Assembly: GCA_025355585.1 (NCBI GenBank)
Contig: JANXZJ010000070.1
Coordinates: forward strand, 1 to 52,236
Length of the DNA: 52,236 bases
From: Mariniphaga sp.
GTDB taxonomy: Bacteria; Bacteroidota; Bacteroidia; Bacteroidales; Prolixibacteraceae
Direction of reading: 5' to 3'
Positions 28,648-36,310 of this stretch are shown one piece after another; the first letter of the stretch is position 1, and every line of letters begins with the position of its first letter. The translations under genes and the position numbers were made by a program. The notes under the pieces were generated by a model. The model was not told where the DNA came from. It was given only the letters and a program-made list of their open reading frames with translations, and did no database searches.

Positions 28648-30564
28648 ATGAAAACTTTAAATCAACTCAGAAAGTCCACCTGCAACATACTGCCTTTTAT
28701 ATTTTTAGGAATATTAATGAGCATTTCAATCCAGGGGAAAGCTCAATCAGAGAATAAAAATGCACTATTGCAAATGATTGACGAAGACCGCACTACAGTT
28801 GATGCAATTGCAGGATACGACGAAAAAGTTCAAAGTAACATTCTTCAGGTTGCTCAAACACCTGAAGTGCTGAACAAGATGGAGGAGTTGCAAAATAGAT
28901 CTAAGAATCAGTTCAGGTCTATTATTAATGACTATGACCGTGATGCACAGGCCGCGTTTTACGATATGGCCCGTTATCCAAACCTTATCGCTGATTTGGT
29001 AAGCAACGGAAAACCCACCTCTTCTGAAGTTAATAATATTGTGTCGAAATACCCCGAAGATATTCGCGAAACGACAAAAAAATATGCGCGAATGGACTTT
29101 GATGTTCTTCGACGTATCGACCAGCTAAACAGCGAAATTGACGGGGCATTTCAATCATATCTCGAACCTTATAATCCACAGACATGCGAAAGCGTAAATG
29201 CATTGCTGGCGTATCCGGAGATTGTTTCTATTCTTGTTGAAGATAAGGATTTTACAACTTTACTTGGTGAAACTTACAGCGAGGATCCTCAATGGGTCAT
29301 GGGAAATCTCAATAGAATTTCACAGGAGCTTGCCGAACAGAACAAAGAAGATTTAGATGCCTATAAGAATCAGATACAGAACGATCCTGAGGCATATAAC
29401 GAAATGCTCGATGCATCGGAAAAATTTGCTCAGGAAAACAATGAGGCAAGGTATGAAAGTTCATCAGAGCCAATTGTAAACGTGAGGATCATAAATAGTT
29501 ATCCTTACTGGTTTGGGTATCCTTACTGGTATTCTGACCCTTACTGGCGACCACTACCCTATTATTGCCACACCGGATTTTACAGAAATCATTATGGGAA
29601 TGTTGTTTTTGTTGGACTTCCATCCTATCACTTCCTTCATTGGCAATCTTATTACCATCCTACGTTGTTCCCTCATTTATCTTATAATTACTACAGTTAT
29701 TACGAAAACCATTACGTCAATCGTTATCGCAACTCGAATCGTTCGATGCCACATAATGGATTTTACAGATCGATTGAATCGAACGTGATTAATAATCCAA
29801 GGGTAAACAACTCAAACCTTGAAAAAATTGATCATCAGAGGGGTAACAACATTGTACGTCGACCAAATGCAATGGAATCCGCGTCAACCAGAAGAAGCGA
29901 TTCCGGTAATACAAGACAGCGGGAATATTCAAACTCACGACCGAGAGCAGGAATAAGCGGTACTGTTAATCGTCGTGGCTACGAATCAATAAACAACGGA
30001 AGTAACGGACAAAGAAGTTTTGAAAGGCCAGGTGGAGCCGTCAATCACAGAGAATATAATACGGTTAATCCGAGAAGGTCTGAAGGCTCCATAAACCGAA
30101 GAGGTTCCGGAACGGGAAGTGGCACAATTCGCAGGGAATCAGCTCCAACCTATAACAATCAAGGTGGAACTTCCGTAAAAAGGACCCGGCAAGCAGCATC
30201 AATGAATCAGAGATCCAACGAAAATCCACGATTCAATCAATCATCAAATAGCGGCAGAGTAAGTGAGAACGCTTCACCATCTGCGACCAGACAACGTCCT
30301 TCTTCAAACAATGCCGAGAGCAGAGCTGCATCAGGCAGAAATACCTCACAGTACGAAAGATCAGCCGCCCCGCAGAGAAGAGAGGCGTCACAGTCTCAAA
30401 GACCTGCTGCTCCTCAAAGGGCTAACCAATCGGAACAACGTCAAAACCGAGCTGTAAATACGCAATCATCAAGCAGAAGGCAAACACGCGAAAAAAGTTC
30501 CTCTACACCAATAGTTTCTTCTCAAAACTCAAGCAGAGAGAGGGGCAATGGAAGACAACGTTAG
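28648..30564 (+). CDS. Secreted protein with helical N-terminal domain, Tyr/Trp-rich centre and basic low-complexity tail
   Basis: Residues 1-33 are a signal peptide (ends SIQGKAQ). Residues about 35-270 are helical and acidic, with repeated short motifs such as YPEDIRE and YPEIVSIL. Residues about 275-360 are very rich in Tyr, Trp, Pro and His, with three copies of YW-containing turns (YPYWFGYPYWYSDPYWRPLP). The last 260 residues are a disordered Arg/Ser/Asn/Gln tail (for example NRRGSGTGSGTIRRES). I do not recognise a characterised family; it recalls cell-surface proteins of the DUF3300 type only loosely. A DUF4136 lipoprotein gene follows after 55 bases, suggesting a shared envelope role. 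Function is unknown. Confidence 0.75.
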   Translation: MKTLNQLRKSTCNILPFIFLGILMSISIQGKAQSENKNALLQMIDEDRTTVDAIAGYDEKVQSNILQVAQTPEVLNKMEELQNRSKNQFRSIINDYDRDAQAAFYDMARYPNLIADLVSNGKPTSSEVNNIVSKYPEDIRETTKKYARMDFDVLRRIDQLNSEIDGAFQSYLEPYNPQTCESVNALLAYPEIVSILVEDKDFTTLLGETYSEDPQWVMGNLNRISQELAEQNKEDLDAYKNQIQNDPEAYNEMLDASEKFAQENNEARYESSSEPIVNVRIINSYPYWFGYPYWYSDPYWRPLPYYCHTGFYRNHYGNVVFVGLPSYHFLHWQSYYHPTLFPHLSYNYYSYYENHYVNRYRNSNRSMPHNGFYRSIESNVINNPRVNNSNLEKIDHQRGNNIVRRPNAMESASTRRSDSGNTRQREYSNSRPRAGISGTVNRRGYESINNGSNGQRSFERPGGAVNHREYNTVNPRRSEGSINRRGSGTGSGTIRRESAPTYNNQGGTSVKRTRQAASMNQRSNENPRFNQSSNSGRVSENASPSATRQRPSSNNAESRAASGRNTSQYERSAAPQRREASQSQRPAAPQRANQSEQRQNRAVNTQSSSRRQTREKSSSTPIVSSQNSSRERGNGRQR

Positions 30565-30619
30565 GTTAATCAGTTATAATTCAAGATTCAATACAATGTA
30601 TTATTTAAATTTTACCGCT

Positions 30620-31144
30620 ATGAAAACTAATTTTTTAAAAATGATTTTACCAGTTATACTGGTAATTGTTGTGGCCGGATGTGCCAGCATTAAAGTTAGC
30701 TCCGACTACGACCGGAAAGCTGACTTCTCGAAATACAAAACATTCAATTTCAGCAAAGAAGTTGACAAGGTAACACTGAATGATTTAAATCGCCGCAGGT
30801 TAAAAGATGCCATTACAAAAGAAATGCAGGGTAAAGGTTATCAAGTATCTGAATCTCCTGATGTTCTGGTAAATGCTTTTGTAAAAGGGAAAACCAAATA
30901 TTCTGCCACCGCAAATACCAATTACTACGGAGGAATGTACTATCGGGGATTTGGAATGTCCAACACTTATGTTGATGTTAACAAGTCGATCGAAGGAACA
31001 CTTTTTATTGATTTGATTGATGTTCAGCAAAAAACAATGATCTGGGAAGGTGTTGCAGAGGGGTTGGTTAACCCGCGAACCGAAACCAGGGAAGATCAAA
31101 TAAATAGCGTAGTTGGATTGATTTTTAAGAATTATCCAAGATAA
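30620..31144 (+). CDS. DUF4136 domain lipoprotein
   Basis: The protein has a lipoprotein signal with lipobox VVAGC, followed by SIKVSSDYDRKADFSKYKTF, the hallmark start of DUF4136. A second conserved block is LFIDLIDVQQKTMIWEGVAEG near the C terminus. It should be anchored in the outer membrane or periplasmic face; no activity is known for the family. An open frame runs back to 30548, but the ATG at 30620 gives the correct lipoprotein signal. It probably shares an operon with the secreted protein ending at 30564. A strong terminator follows at 31164-31201. Confidence 0.9.
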   Translation: MKTNFLKMILPVILVIVVAGCASIKVSSDYDRKADFSKYKTFNFSKEVDKVTLNDLNRRRLKDAITKEMQGKGYQVSESPDVLVNAFVKGKTKYSATANTNYYGGMYYRGFGMSNTYVDVNKSIEGTLFIDLIDVQQKTMIWEGVAEGLVNPRTETREDQINSVVGLIFKNYPR

Positions 31145-31163
31145 CCAATAGTCATTTGTCGAT

Positions 31164-31201
31164 GAAACAGGCCGGATAAAAATTCAGGCCTGTTTCGTTT
31201 T
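31164..31201 (+). terminator. Intrinsic terminator after the DUF4136 gene
   Basis: GAAACAGGCC (31164-31173) and GGCCTGTTTC (31187-31196) form a 10-bp perfect stem with a 13-base loop, followed by GTTTT. Confidence 0.88.
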
Positions 31202-31526
31202 ATAATACATGTCCCCGTCCATTCGGAACGGTTTTTAATTTCTAATATTCAAATCATTACCAATCGAATAAGTAAATTCCCGTTCACAGAAAAATTGCCG
31301 CCATAAGAATTATAAATCAAATCAGATAGGAAAAAATCAGAACTTTTACCCCATTAAACTTGTTGTCATTAAAATAAATCATAGTTAAGCATTTAATAAT
31401 CTTCAAGTTGATTCACACTGATTTCAGATTTAAAATTTCATGTACCTAATGACTGTTCAATGTTATTTTTGAATAAATTCCGTACTTGGGTTTATCGTCT
31501 ATAATGTATTATGTGCTTAATTTTCC
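31202..31526. other. Intergenic region before the decarboxylase gene
   Basis: This A/T-rich stretch of about 325 bases shows no open frame, repeat or RNA gene that I can support. A TATTTTTG at about 31465-31475 could be a second, upstream promoter element; it is not certain. Confidence 0.5.
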
Positions 31527-31534
31527 TAATTTTG
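31527..31534 (+). promoter_or_regulatory. Probable -7 promoter element of the decarboxylase gene
   Basis: TAATTTTG followed by CAGCGC matches the Bacteroidota -7 element and lies 22 bases before the ATG at 31557, so the leader would be short. A -33 TTTG is not evident at the usual distance. Confidence 0.45.
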
Positions 31535-31556
31535 CAGCGCTTTAATTTAAAATTTT

Positions 31557-32822
31557 ATGACTGAAAAGAAACTTCCTTTTACAAAAGAAGCATTAGAGAA
31601 AATAATCGAAAAGTACCCGACTCCTTTTCATATCTACGACGAAAAAGGGATGAAATTATATGCCAAAAGGTTTGTAAAGGCATTTTCCTGGAATGAAGGA
31701 TTTAAAGAATATTACGCGATTAAAGCGGCGCCGAACCCATATCTGATGAAAATTCTTCGCAATGAGGGTTTTGGAATCGATTGCAGTTCTATTGCCGAGC
31801 TTGAATTAGCCGAGAGGATTGGGATGAGAGGCGAAGAGATCATGTTTACTTCTAATGACACTCCTGCCGAAGAATTCAGGAAAGCCATGGAATTGGGAGC
31901 CATTATCAACCTTGACGACATTTCTCATATTCAATATCTTGACGAAAACATTGGACTTCCGGAGCTTGTTTGTTGCCGTTACAATCCTGGTTCACTTAAA
32001 GAAGGGAATGCAATTATCGGTCATCCCGAAGAAGCAAAATATGGTTTTACGAGAAGCCAGCTTTTTGAAGGTTACCAATTATTGATAGACAAAGGTGTAA
32101 AACGTTTTGGAATTCATACAATGGTAGCATCAAATGAACTCGACTCTGACTATTTTGCCGGAACAGCTCAAATTCTTTTTGAACTGATTGCCGATCTCTC
32201 GAAAAAATTGAATATCACCTTCGAATTTGCCAACCTTGGCGGCGGAATCGGAATTCCGTACAAACCAGAACAGGTTGAGGTAAACCTGGAAAAGATGAGC
32301 GAAGGGATCAGGGCCAATTACGAAAAATACATACTCGGAAATGGGCTGAAACCCATTAAACTTTACTTTGAATCGGGGCGTGCAATTACTGGACCATTTG
32401 GCTATCTCGTGAGTAAGGTGCTTCATATCAAAAACACCTACAAGAAATATGCTGGTCTTGATTCGAGCATGGCCAATCTGATGCGGCCTGCTTTGTACGG
32501 TTCTTATCATCACATTTCCGTTCCTGGCAAGGAGGACGTAACGACAAAAATCCTGTATGATGTAACAGGATCGTTGTGCGAAAACAATGATAAATTTGCC
32601 ATTAACAGGGTATTACCCAAATTGGCTTCAGGTGATATTGTTGTAATTCACGACGCTGGTGCACACGGACATTCAATGGGTTTTAACTATAACGGAAAAC
32701 TTCGATCGGCAGAGTTATTACTACGCGAAGATGGTGAAGTAATTCAGATCCGTAGAGCCGAAACCGTTGAAGATTATTTTACGACACTTGATTTCAACGG
32801 AGTACCTGGATTTAAGGTATAA
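31557..32822 (+). CDS. lysA: Diaminopimelate decarboxylase-like PLP enzyme
   Basis: The predicted role is decarboxylation of meso-diaminopimelate to lysine. The N-terminal barrel (about 25-290) has the PLP lysine in YYAIKAAPNPYL (near residue 56), the loop GIDCSSIAELELA, and the phosphate-binding glycine segment ANLGGGIGIPY. The C-terminal domain has DVTGSLCENNDKFA (catalytic cysteine) and VVIHDAGAHGHSMGFNYNGKLRSAE, both typical of the diaminopimelate/ornithine/arginine decarboxylase fold. It is a single-gene unit. Within fold type III PLP enzymes, other basic amino-acid decarboxylases are possible, but the conserved tail favours diaminopimelate. Confidence 0.85.
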   Translation: MTEKKLPFTKEALEKIIEKYPTPFHIYDEKGMKLYAKRFVKAFSWNEGFKEYYAIKAAPNPYLMKILRNEGFGIDCSSIAELELAERIGMRGEEIMFTSNDTPAEEFRKAMELGAIINLDDISHIQYLDENIGLPELVCCRYNPGSLKEGNAIIGHPEEAKYGFTRSQLFEGYQLLIDKGVKRFGIHTMVASNELDSDYFAGTAQILFELIADLSKKLNITFEFANLGGGIGIPYKPEQVEVNLEKMSEGIRANYEKYILGNGLKPIKLYFESGRAITGPFGYLVSKVLHIKNTYKKYAGLDSSMANLMRPALYGSYHHISVPGKEDVTTKILYDVTGSLCENNDKFAINRVLPKLASGDIVVIHDAGAHGHSMGFNYNGKLRSAELLLREDGEVIQIRRAETVEDYFTTLDFNGVPGFKV

Positions 32823-32948
32823 ACTAATAGGTATTCAAGTAATTACTCAATATAAATACCCATGGAATACCCGTTATTCTGCGTTTCGCAAACACGAATG
32901 AAGATAATATTTGGTGTCCCATCAGCCACTTAAAAAACAAATTATCTG

Positions 32949-33836
32949 ATGAAAGTTTGCGGTTTAAGTTTTGTAAAAAGCGCATTAAAATACGATTATA
33001 GTGTAGTTGAAGCCATCACATCAATTTTACCAGTCTGCGACAAATTTATTGTGGCAATTGGTTGTTGTGATGACTGCACGAGGGAATTGATAGAATTGAT
33101 TGATTCCGATAAAATTGAAATCATTGATACAGTTTGTGATCCGTCAATACATGGACAAAGGCATGTACTCACTTCAGAAATCAATAAAACAATTGACACT
33201 ATTCCCGCCGAATACGATTGGTGTTTCTACATTCAGCGAGGTGAAGTAATGCACGAAAAGTACTTGCCGGGAATTGTGCTATCGATGAAAAAATACCTGA
33301 ACATCAAAAATGTTGACGGTCTGATAATGCCCTTTACTCATTTTTACGGCACCTTCGACTACTATGCCGATTCCAGGCGGTGGAATAAAAGTAAAATTCG
33401 TATTGTAAGGAATAACAAAGAGATAAGATCGTGTAATGATGCCAATGGTTTTAGGTGGAAGAATGCAAAAAGAGTGAACGGCATTCATATTGATGCCAAA
33501 ATGTACCATTATGGATGGGTTAGGCCACCTGAGCTGCTGCTGAAGAATTTAAACGGAGCAAAAGATTATTGCCTTGTCAACTCTAAACATATCAGGACTA
33601 CCGGGCAAAAATCTGAAGCGTTCAAATTTGAAGAGGATACTGAAAACCTTAAACAATTCAGAGGTTCACATCCCAAAGTAATTCAAGCCCGTATTGATGC
33701 ACTAAATTGGCATCCAGAGCTCTCAACGAAAAAGAAGAAATTTAACGTCCTCTATTTTGTCACGAGCTATTTTGAAAAATTGTTCAACCCTCGGACGTTC
33801 GGGAATAAACAATTAATTGAATACAAAGAATCATGA
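32949..33836 (+). CDS. Glycosyltransferase family 2-like protein
   Basis: This 295-residue cytoplasmic protein looks like a GT-A glycosyltransferase of the kind common in Bacteroidota. It starts with a beta strand and helix (KVCGLSFVKSALKYDYSVVEAI), then a strand holding DKFIVAIGCCDDCT. The segment DWCFYIQRGEVMHEKYLPG occupies the place where related proteins usually carry an ADE/DxD-type metal site. Here the Asp is replaced (QRGE), so activity or metal use may be altered. A lysine-rich C-terminal stretch (STKKKKFNVLYF) may contact the membrane. The donor and acceptor are unknown. It is bounded by palindromic and repeated intergenic sequence. Confidence 0.65.
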   Translation: MKVCGLSFVKSALKYDYSVVEAITSILPVCDKFIVAIGCCDDCTRELIELIDSDKIEIIDTVCDPSIHGQRHVLTSEINKTIDTIPAEYDWCFYIQRGEVMHEKYLPGIVLSMKKYLNIKNVDGLIMPFTHFYGTFDYYADSRRWNKSKIRIVRNNKEIRSCNDANGFRWKNAKRVNGIHIDAKMYHYGWVRPPELLLKNLNGAKDYCLVNSKHIRTTGQKSEAFKFEEDTENLKQFRGSHPKVIQARIDALNWHPELSTKKKKFNVLYFVTSYFEKLFNPRTFGNKQLIEYKES

Positions 33837-33891
33837 AATAGCCATGATTATAAAATCATAGATTTGAATGAATATTCTCTTCATGGCTATT
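33837..33891 (+). terminator. Palindrome after the glycosyltransferase gene, possible terminator
   Basis: AATAGCCATGA (33837-33847) and TCATGGCTATT (33881-33891) are perfect 11-bp inverted arms separated by 33 bases. They begin right after the stop codon. There is no T-run after the stem, so it may instead stabilise the transcript end. Confidence 0.4.
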
Positions 33892-33918
33892 CCATCTGTC
33901 CTTAAAAAAACAAATTAT

Positions 33919-34023
33919 ATGCAGATGAAACGAGCATGGTTTATCAAACACAAAATAGGATGTATAAATTGTTCACACGAGTTTCACACCGTTGATTCGG
34001 AACGAAAGAATGATAACTTTTAA
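33919..34023 (+). CDS. Possible small protein of 34 residues
   Basis: An ATG-started frame encodes a basic peptide with one CINC motif (MKRAWFIKHKIGCINCSHEF). It follows the same leader motif found before the glycosyltransferase and the YrdC gene, with the start at the same distance. Nothing like it is known to me and it may be chance. It overlaps an inverted repeat arm at 33973-33989. Confidence is low. Confidence 0.2.
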   Translation: MQMKRAWFIKHKIGCINCSHEFHTVDSERKNDNF

Positions 34024-34076
34024 TACGAATTGAATATTAATAACTTACAAAAATTTAAACGTGTGAAATCTTGTGA
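33973..34076. repeat. Imperfect inverted repeat with long spacer
   Basis: TCACACGAGTTTCACAC (33973-33989) is the near reverse complement of GTGTGAAATCTTGTGA (34061-34076), differing by one inserted base and one substitution. The spacer of 71 bases has no open frame beyond the end of the possible small protein. It could be the remnant of a small mobile element or a regulatory stem. Confidence 0.5.
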
Positions 34077-34146
34077 CAATATTCTGCACGAAAAGATGAA
34101 AATCCATGAGGGTTCCAGTGACTTTTAAAAAACAAATTATCTATAT

Positions 34147-34722
34147 ATGATTACCAGTTTTGTTGACGATATCATTAAAGCGCTAGAGGTACTGCGCTCA
34201 GGAGGGATCATTCTTTATCCAACTGATACCATCTGGGGAATAGGTTGCGATGCAACCAACCCTGCAGCTGTTAACCGTATCTATGAAATAAAGCAGCGTC
34301 AGGATACAAAGAGTATGCTTGTTTTGATGGAAAATCCAAATTTGCTCAACTCCTATATTTCAGAAGTTCCTGAAGTAGCATGGGAGCTTATCGATGTCGC
34401 TGACACCCCGCTTACCATTATTTATTCAGGTGCTAAAAACTTAGCTGCCAATTTATTAGCCAAAGATGGCAGCGTTGGAATCAGGATAACGAATGAAGCC
34501 TTCACACAACAACTGATCCAAAGATTCCGAAAGCCGGTGGTATCAACTTCTGCCAATATCAGCGGACAAAAATCGCCACAGAATTTCGCCGAAATCAGTG
34601 ATGAAATAAAGAAATCAGTTGATTTTATTGTCAATTTTCGTCAGGACGACCTATCGAGGTCGAACCCGTCTGGTATAATCAAACTGGGCGTTGGCGGTCA
34701 GATAGAAATTATCAGGAAATAG
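34147..34722 (+). CDS. tsaC: L-threonylcarbamoyladenylate synthase (YrdC/Sua5 family)
   Basis: The enzyme makes threonylcarbamoyl-AMP from threonine, bicarbonate and ATP, the first step of the t6A modification of tRNAs reading ANN codons. The 191-residue protein is a YrdC domain without the extra Sua5 domain. Key segments are GGIILYPTDTIWGIGCDATN (substrate site), KQRQDTKSMLVLM and VSTSANISGQKSP, all typical. The ATG at 34147 lies 7 bases after a repeated leader motif. It converges with the DUF2807 gene on the other strand; a palindrome at 34730-34779 separates them. Confidence 0.9.
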   Translation: MITSFVDDIIKALEVLRSGGIILYPTDTIWGIGCDATNPAAVNRIYEIKQRQDTKSMLVLMENPNLLNSYISEVPEVAWELIDVADTPLTIIYSGAKNLAANLLAKDGSVGIRITNEAFTQQLIQRFRKPVVSTSANISGQKSPQNFAEISDEIKKSVDFIVNFRQDDLSRSNPSGIIKLGVGGQIEIIRK

Positions 34723-34729
34723 CCCCTAT

Positions 34730-34779
34730 TGCTTGCAACCCGCTATACGAATTTATTTGTAAGCAGCAGGTTGCAAGCA
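34730..34779. terminator. Palindrome between converging genes, possible bidirectional terminator
   Basis: TGCTTGCAACC (34730-34740) and GGTTGCAAGCA (34769-34779) form an 11-bp perfect stem with a 28-base loop. AGCAGCAGG is also repeated directly at 34762 and 34776. It begins 7 bases past the stop codon of the plus-strand gene. The long loop and poor T-runs make it less like a standard terminator than the others here. Confidence 0.45.
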
Positions 34780-34803
34780 GCAGGTATCCCATTTTTATTC
34801 ACC

Positions 34804-35511
34804 TTACTTATCTTCTTTCACCTTACCTGAGCCAGCGATACTCGAGTCAACCGATGGATTTCCACGGTAAACTACATTGCCTGATCCGGCGAGTTTGACG
34901 ACCAGATTTTTGGTGGAATTTACCCAGCAATTCCCAGACCCTGAGATTTTAACATCAACTTTATCAGCTGGGAATTCTATTGCTTTTACATTACCTGAAC
35001 CAGAGATTGCAACCTTAAGTTCTGATGCATTCTGCTTCCCGAAAAGATGAATATTTCCGGAGCCGGAAAGCGTGGCTGAAACCTTCTCTGCTTTGAGATC
35101 CACCAATTTAATATCACCACTCCCGCTAATTGATGCATCTAAAATTCTGGATTCAATTTTCCCTTCAGAAAAAATTGATCCTGATCCAGAGATAACGAGT
35201 GCATCAATCTGAGGCATCGTCACATAAATATCAACGGGTCCCGGATTCCATTTACTAAACCAGGTATCATTTGGATATCTGATTATTAACTTCCGGTCGC
35301 TCACTTCTGTAATCAACTTGGCAAGTGCAGACTCACTGCATTTCACTTCGATAGACTGAGGCTCTCCCTGTTTAAGATGAACATTTGCCCCGATCCTCAA
35401 TGAAATTTCAGTAAATGCAGAAACCTCCCTTTTTTGGCTTGACTGGGCGACGAGTAACTGTGTTCCGGCAATTACCAGAATTGCAACTAATGTAATTAAT
35501 CGTGATTTCAT
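34804..35511 (-). CDS. DUF2807 (head GIN domain) secreted protein
   Basis: Residues 1-23 are a signal peptide (ends GTQLLVAQ). The rest is a single DUF2807 domain, a right-handed beta helix with repeated SGSG turns (VISGSGSI, SISGSGDI, TLSGSGNI, AISGSGNV, KISGSGNC, KLAGSGNV), which is the family signature. The start of the mature domain, VSAFTEISLRIGANVHLKQG, is also typical. The protein should be periplasmic or surface exposed; function is unknown. It stands as a single gene downstream of rimM on the same strand, with about 150 bases between them. Confidence 0.93.
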   Translation of the reverse strand: MKSRLITLVAILVIAGTQLLVAQSSQKREVSAFTEISLRIGANVHLKQGEPQSIEVKCSESALAKLITEVSDRKLIIRYPNDTWFSKWNPGPVDIYVTMPQIDALVISGSGSIFSEGKIESRILDASISGSGDIKLVDLKAEKVSATLSGSGNIHLFGKQNASELKVAISGSGNVKAIEFPADKVDVKISGSGNCWVNSTKNLVVKLAGSGNVVYRGNPSVDSSIAGSGKVKEDK

Positions 35512-35660
35512 GATAAAGTAATTGAGTTAATAAATTATAATTGAGCACGTTATTGCGAAACTCACCCCGGTAAAAGGAGATTCATTTCCAACTTTCAAAT
35601 TAAATACTTTCTAATAAGGACGCACGAACAAGCTGAAAGTTGCAATATCAATAAAATATT

Positions 35661-36200
35661 TTAATCAAGGTATATTTCAATTAATCCATTGGGACAATTC
35701 AGGTGCATTTCCCGCTTTTCTTCATCCACCGAGGTGATGACCTCGTCAGAAAGCGGTATCATGATTTCGGCACGTGGATGATCAACCGTAATTACCAGGT
35801 TTCCCGAAAAATCATCAACCCGGCTGATAAGTCCGATATCACCAAATTTCGCATCAAAAATTCTCATTCCGATCAAAGTTGAAGCGATCCCCTGATCTTC
35901 AGAATCAATTACAGCATGATCAAATACATAAACCTTGCTCCCAACCATATCCTTTGCTTTCGAAAGCGTATCGACAAACTTAAGTTTGCAAATGGCACTT
36001 TCATCGGTTCGAAAATTTAATCCCTCATCTTCAATATGATATGGAACAAGCCCACCGTCGATTTCAACGAAAAGAAATTCAAGCTCTTCAATCGTTTCTT
36101 CATACTCTTTTTCGAATACTAAAATGACTTCACCTTTAAGTCCATGCGGCTTCTGAATATAACCTACCTCAACACAACCTTCCTTATTTATTTGAATCAT
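35661..36200 (-). CDS. rimM: RimM, ribosome maturation factor
   Basis: RimM helps to mature the head of the 30S subunit and binds S19. The N-terminal RimM domain starts GYIQKPHGLKGEVIL, the usual family start, and the C-terminal half is a PRC-barrel (GDIGLISRVDDFSGNLVI, EIMIPLSDEVI). Although the frame opens at a TTG (36212), the ATG at 36200 gives the expected N terminus. The 179-residue length is normal. It follows rpsP on the same strand as is common, but a strong terminator at 36233-36269 lies between the two. Confidence 0.94.
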   Translation of the reverse strand: MIQINKEGCVEVGYIQKPHGLKGEVILVFEKEYEETIEELEFLFVEIDGGLVPYHIEDEGLNFRTDESAICKLKFVDTLSKAKDMVGSKVYVFDHAVIDSEDQGIASTLIGMRIFDAKFGDIGLISRVDDFSGNLVITVDHPRAEIMIPLSDEVITSVDEEKREMHLNCPNGLIEIYLD

Positions 36201-36232
36201 AGTAAAATACAAATAATGAAATACAAAGATAT

Positions 36233-36269
36233 AAAAAAAGGGTGATGGTTTTAATAACCATCACCCTTT
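36233..36269 (-). terminator. Strong terminator between rpsP and rimM
   Basis: AAAGGGTGATGGTT (36237-36250) and AACCATCACCCTTT (36256-36269) form a perfect 14-bp stem with a 5-base loop. On the minus strand a run of Ts follows. It sits 41 bases after the rpsP stop. Confidence 0.9.
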
Positions 36270-36310
36270 GTAATTTTTTCAGCTAATTGCTGCAAAAAAC
36301 ATTTTCAGTT

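Larger units (their letters stand above)
33892..34146. other. Intergenic region with leader repeats and an inverted repeat
   Basis: The stretch contains a second and third copy of a leader-like motif (AAAAAACAAATTAT at 33904-33918 and 34127-34140; the first copy is at 32931-32944) and an imperfect inverted repeat at 33973-34076. A 34-codon open frame starting ATG at 33919 and ending at 34023 lies between them. No known RNA gene was recognised. Confidence 0.5.

Noticed and set aside
30548-30619. N-terminal extension of the DUF4136 lipoprotein
   Set aside because: It would put 24 residues before the lipoprotein signal; the ATG at 30620 gives a proper lipobox.
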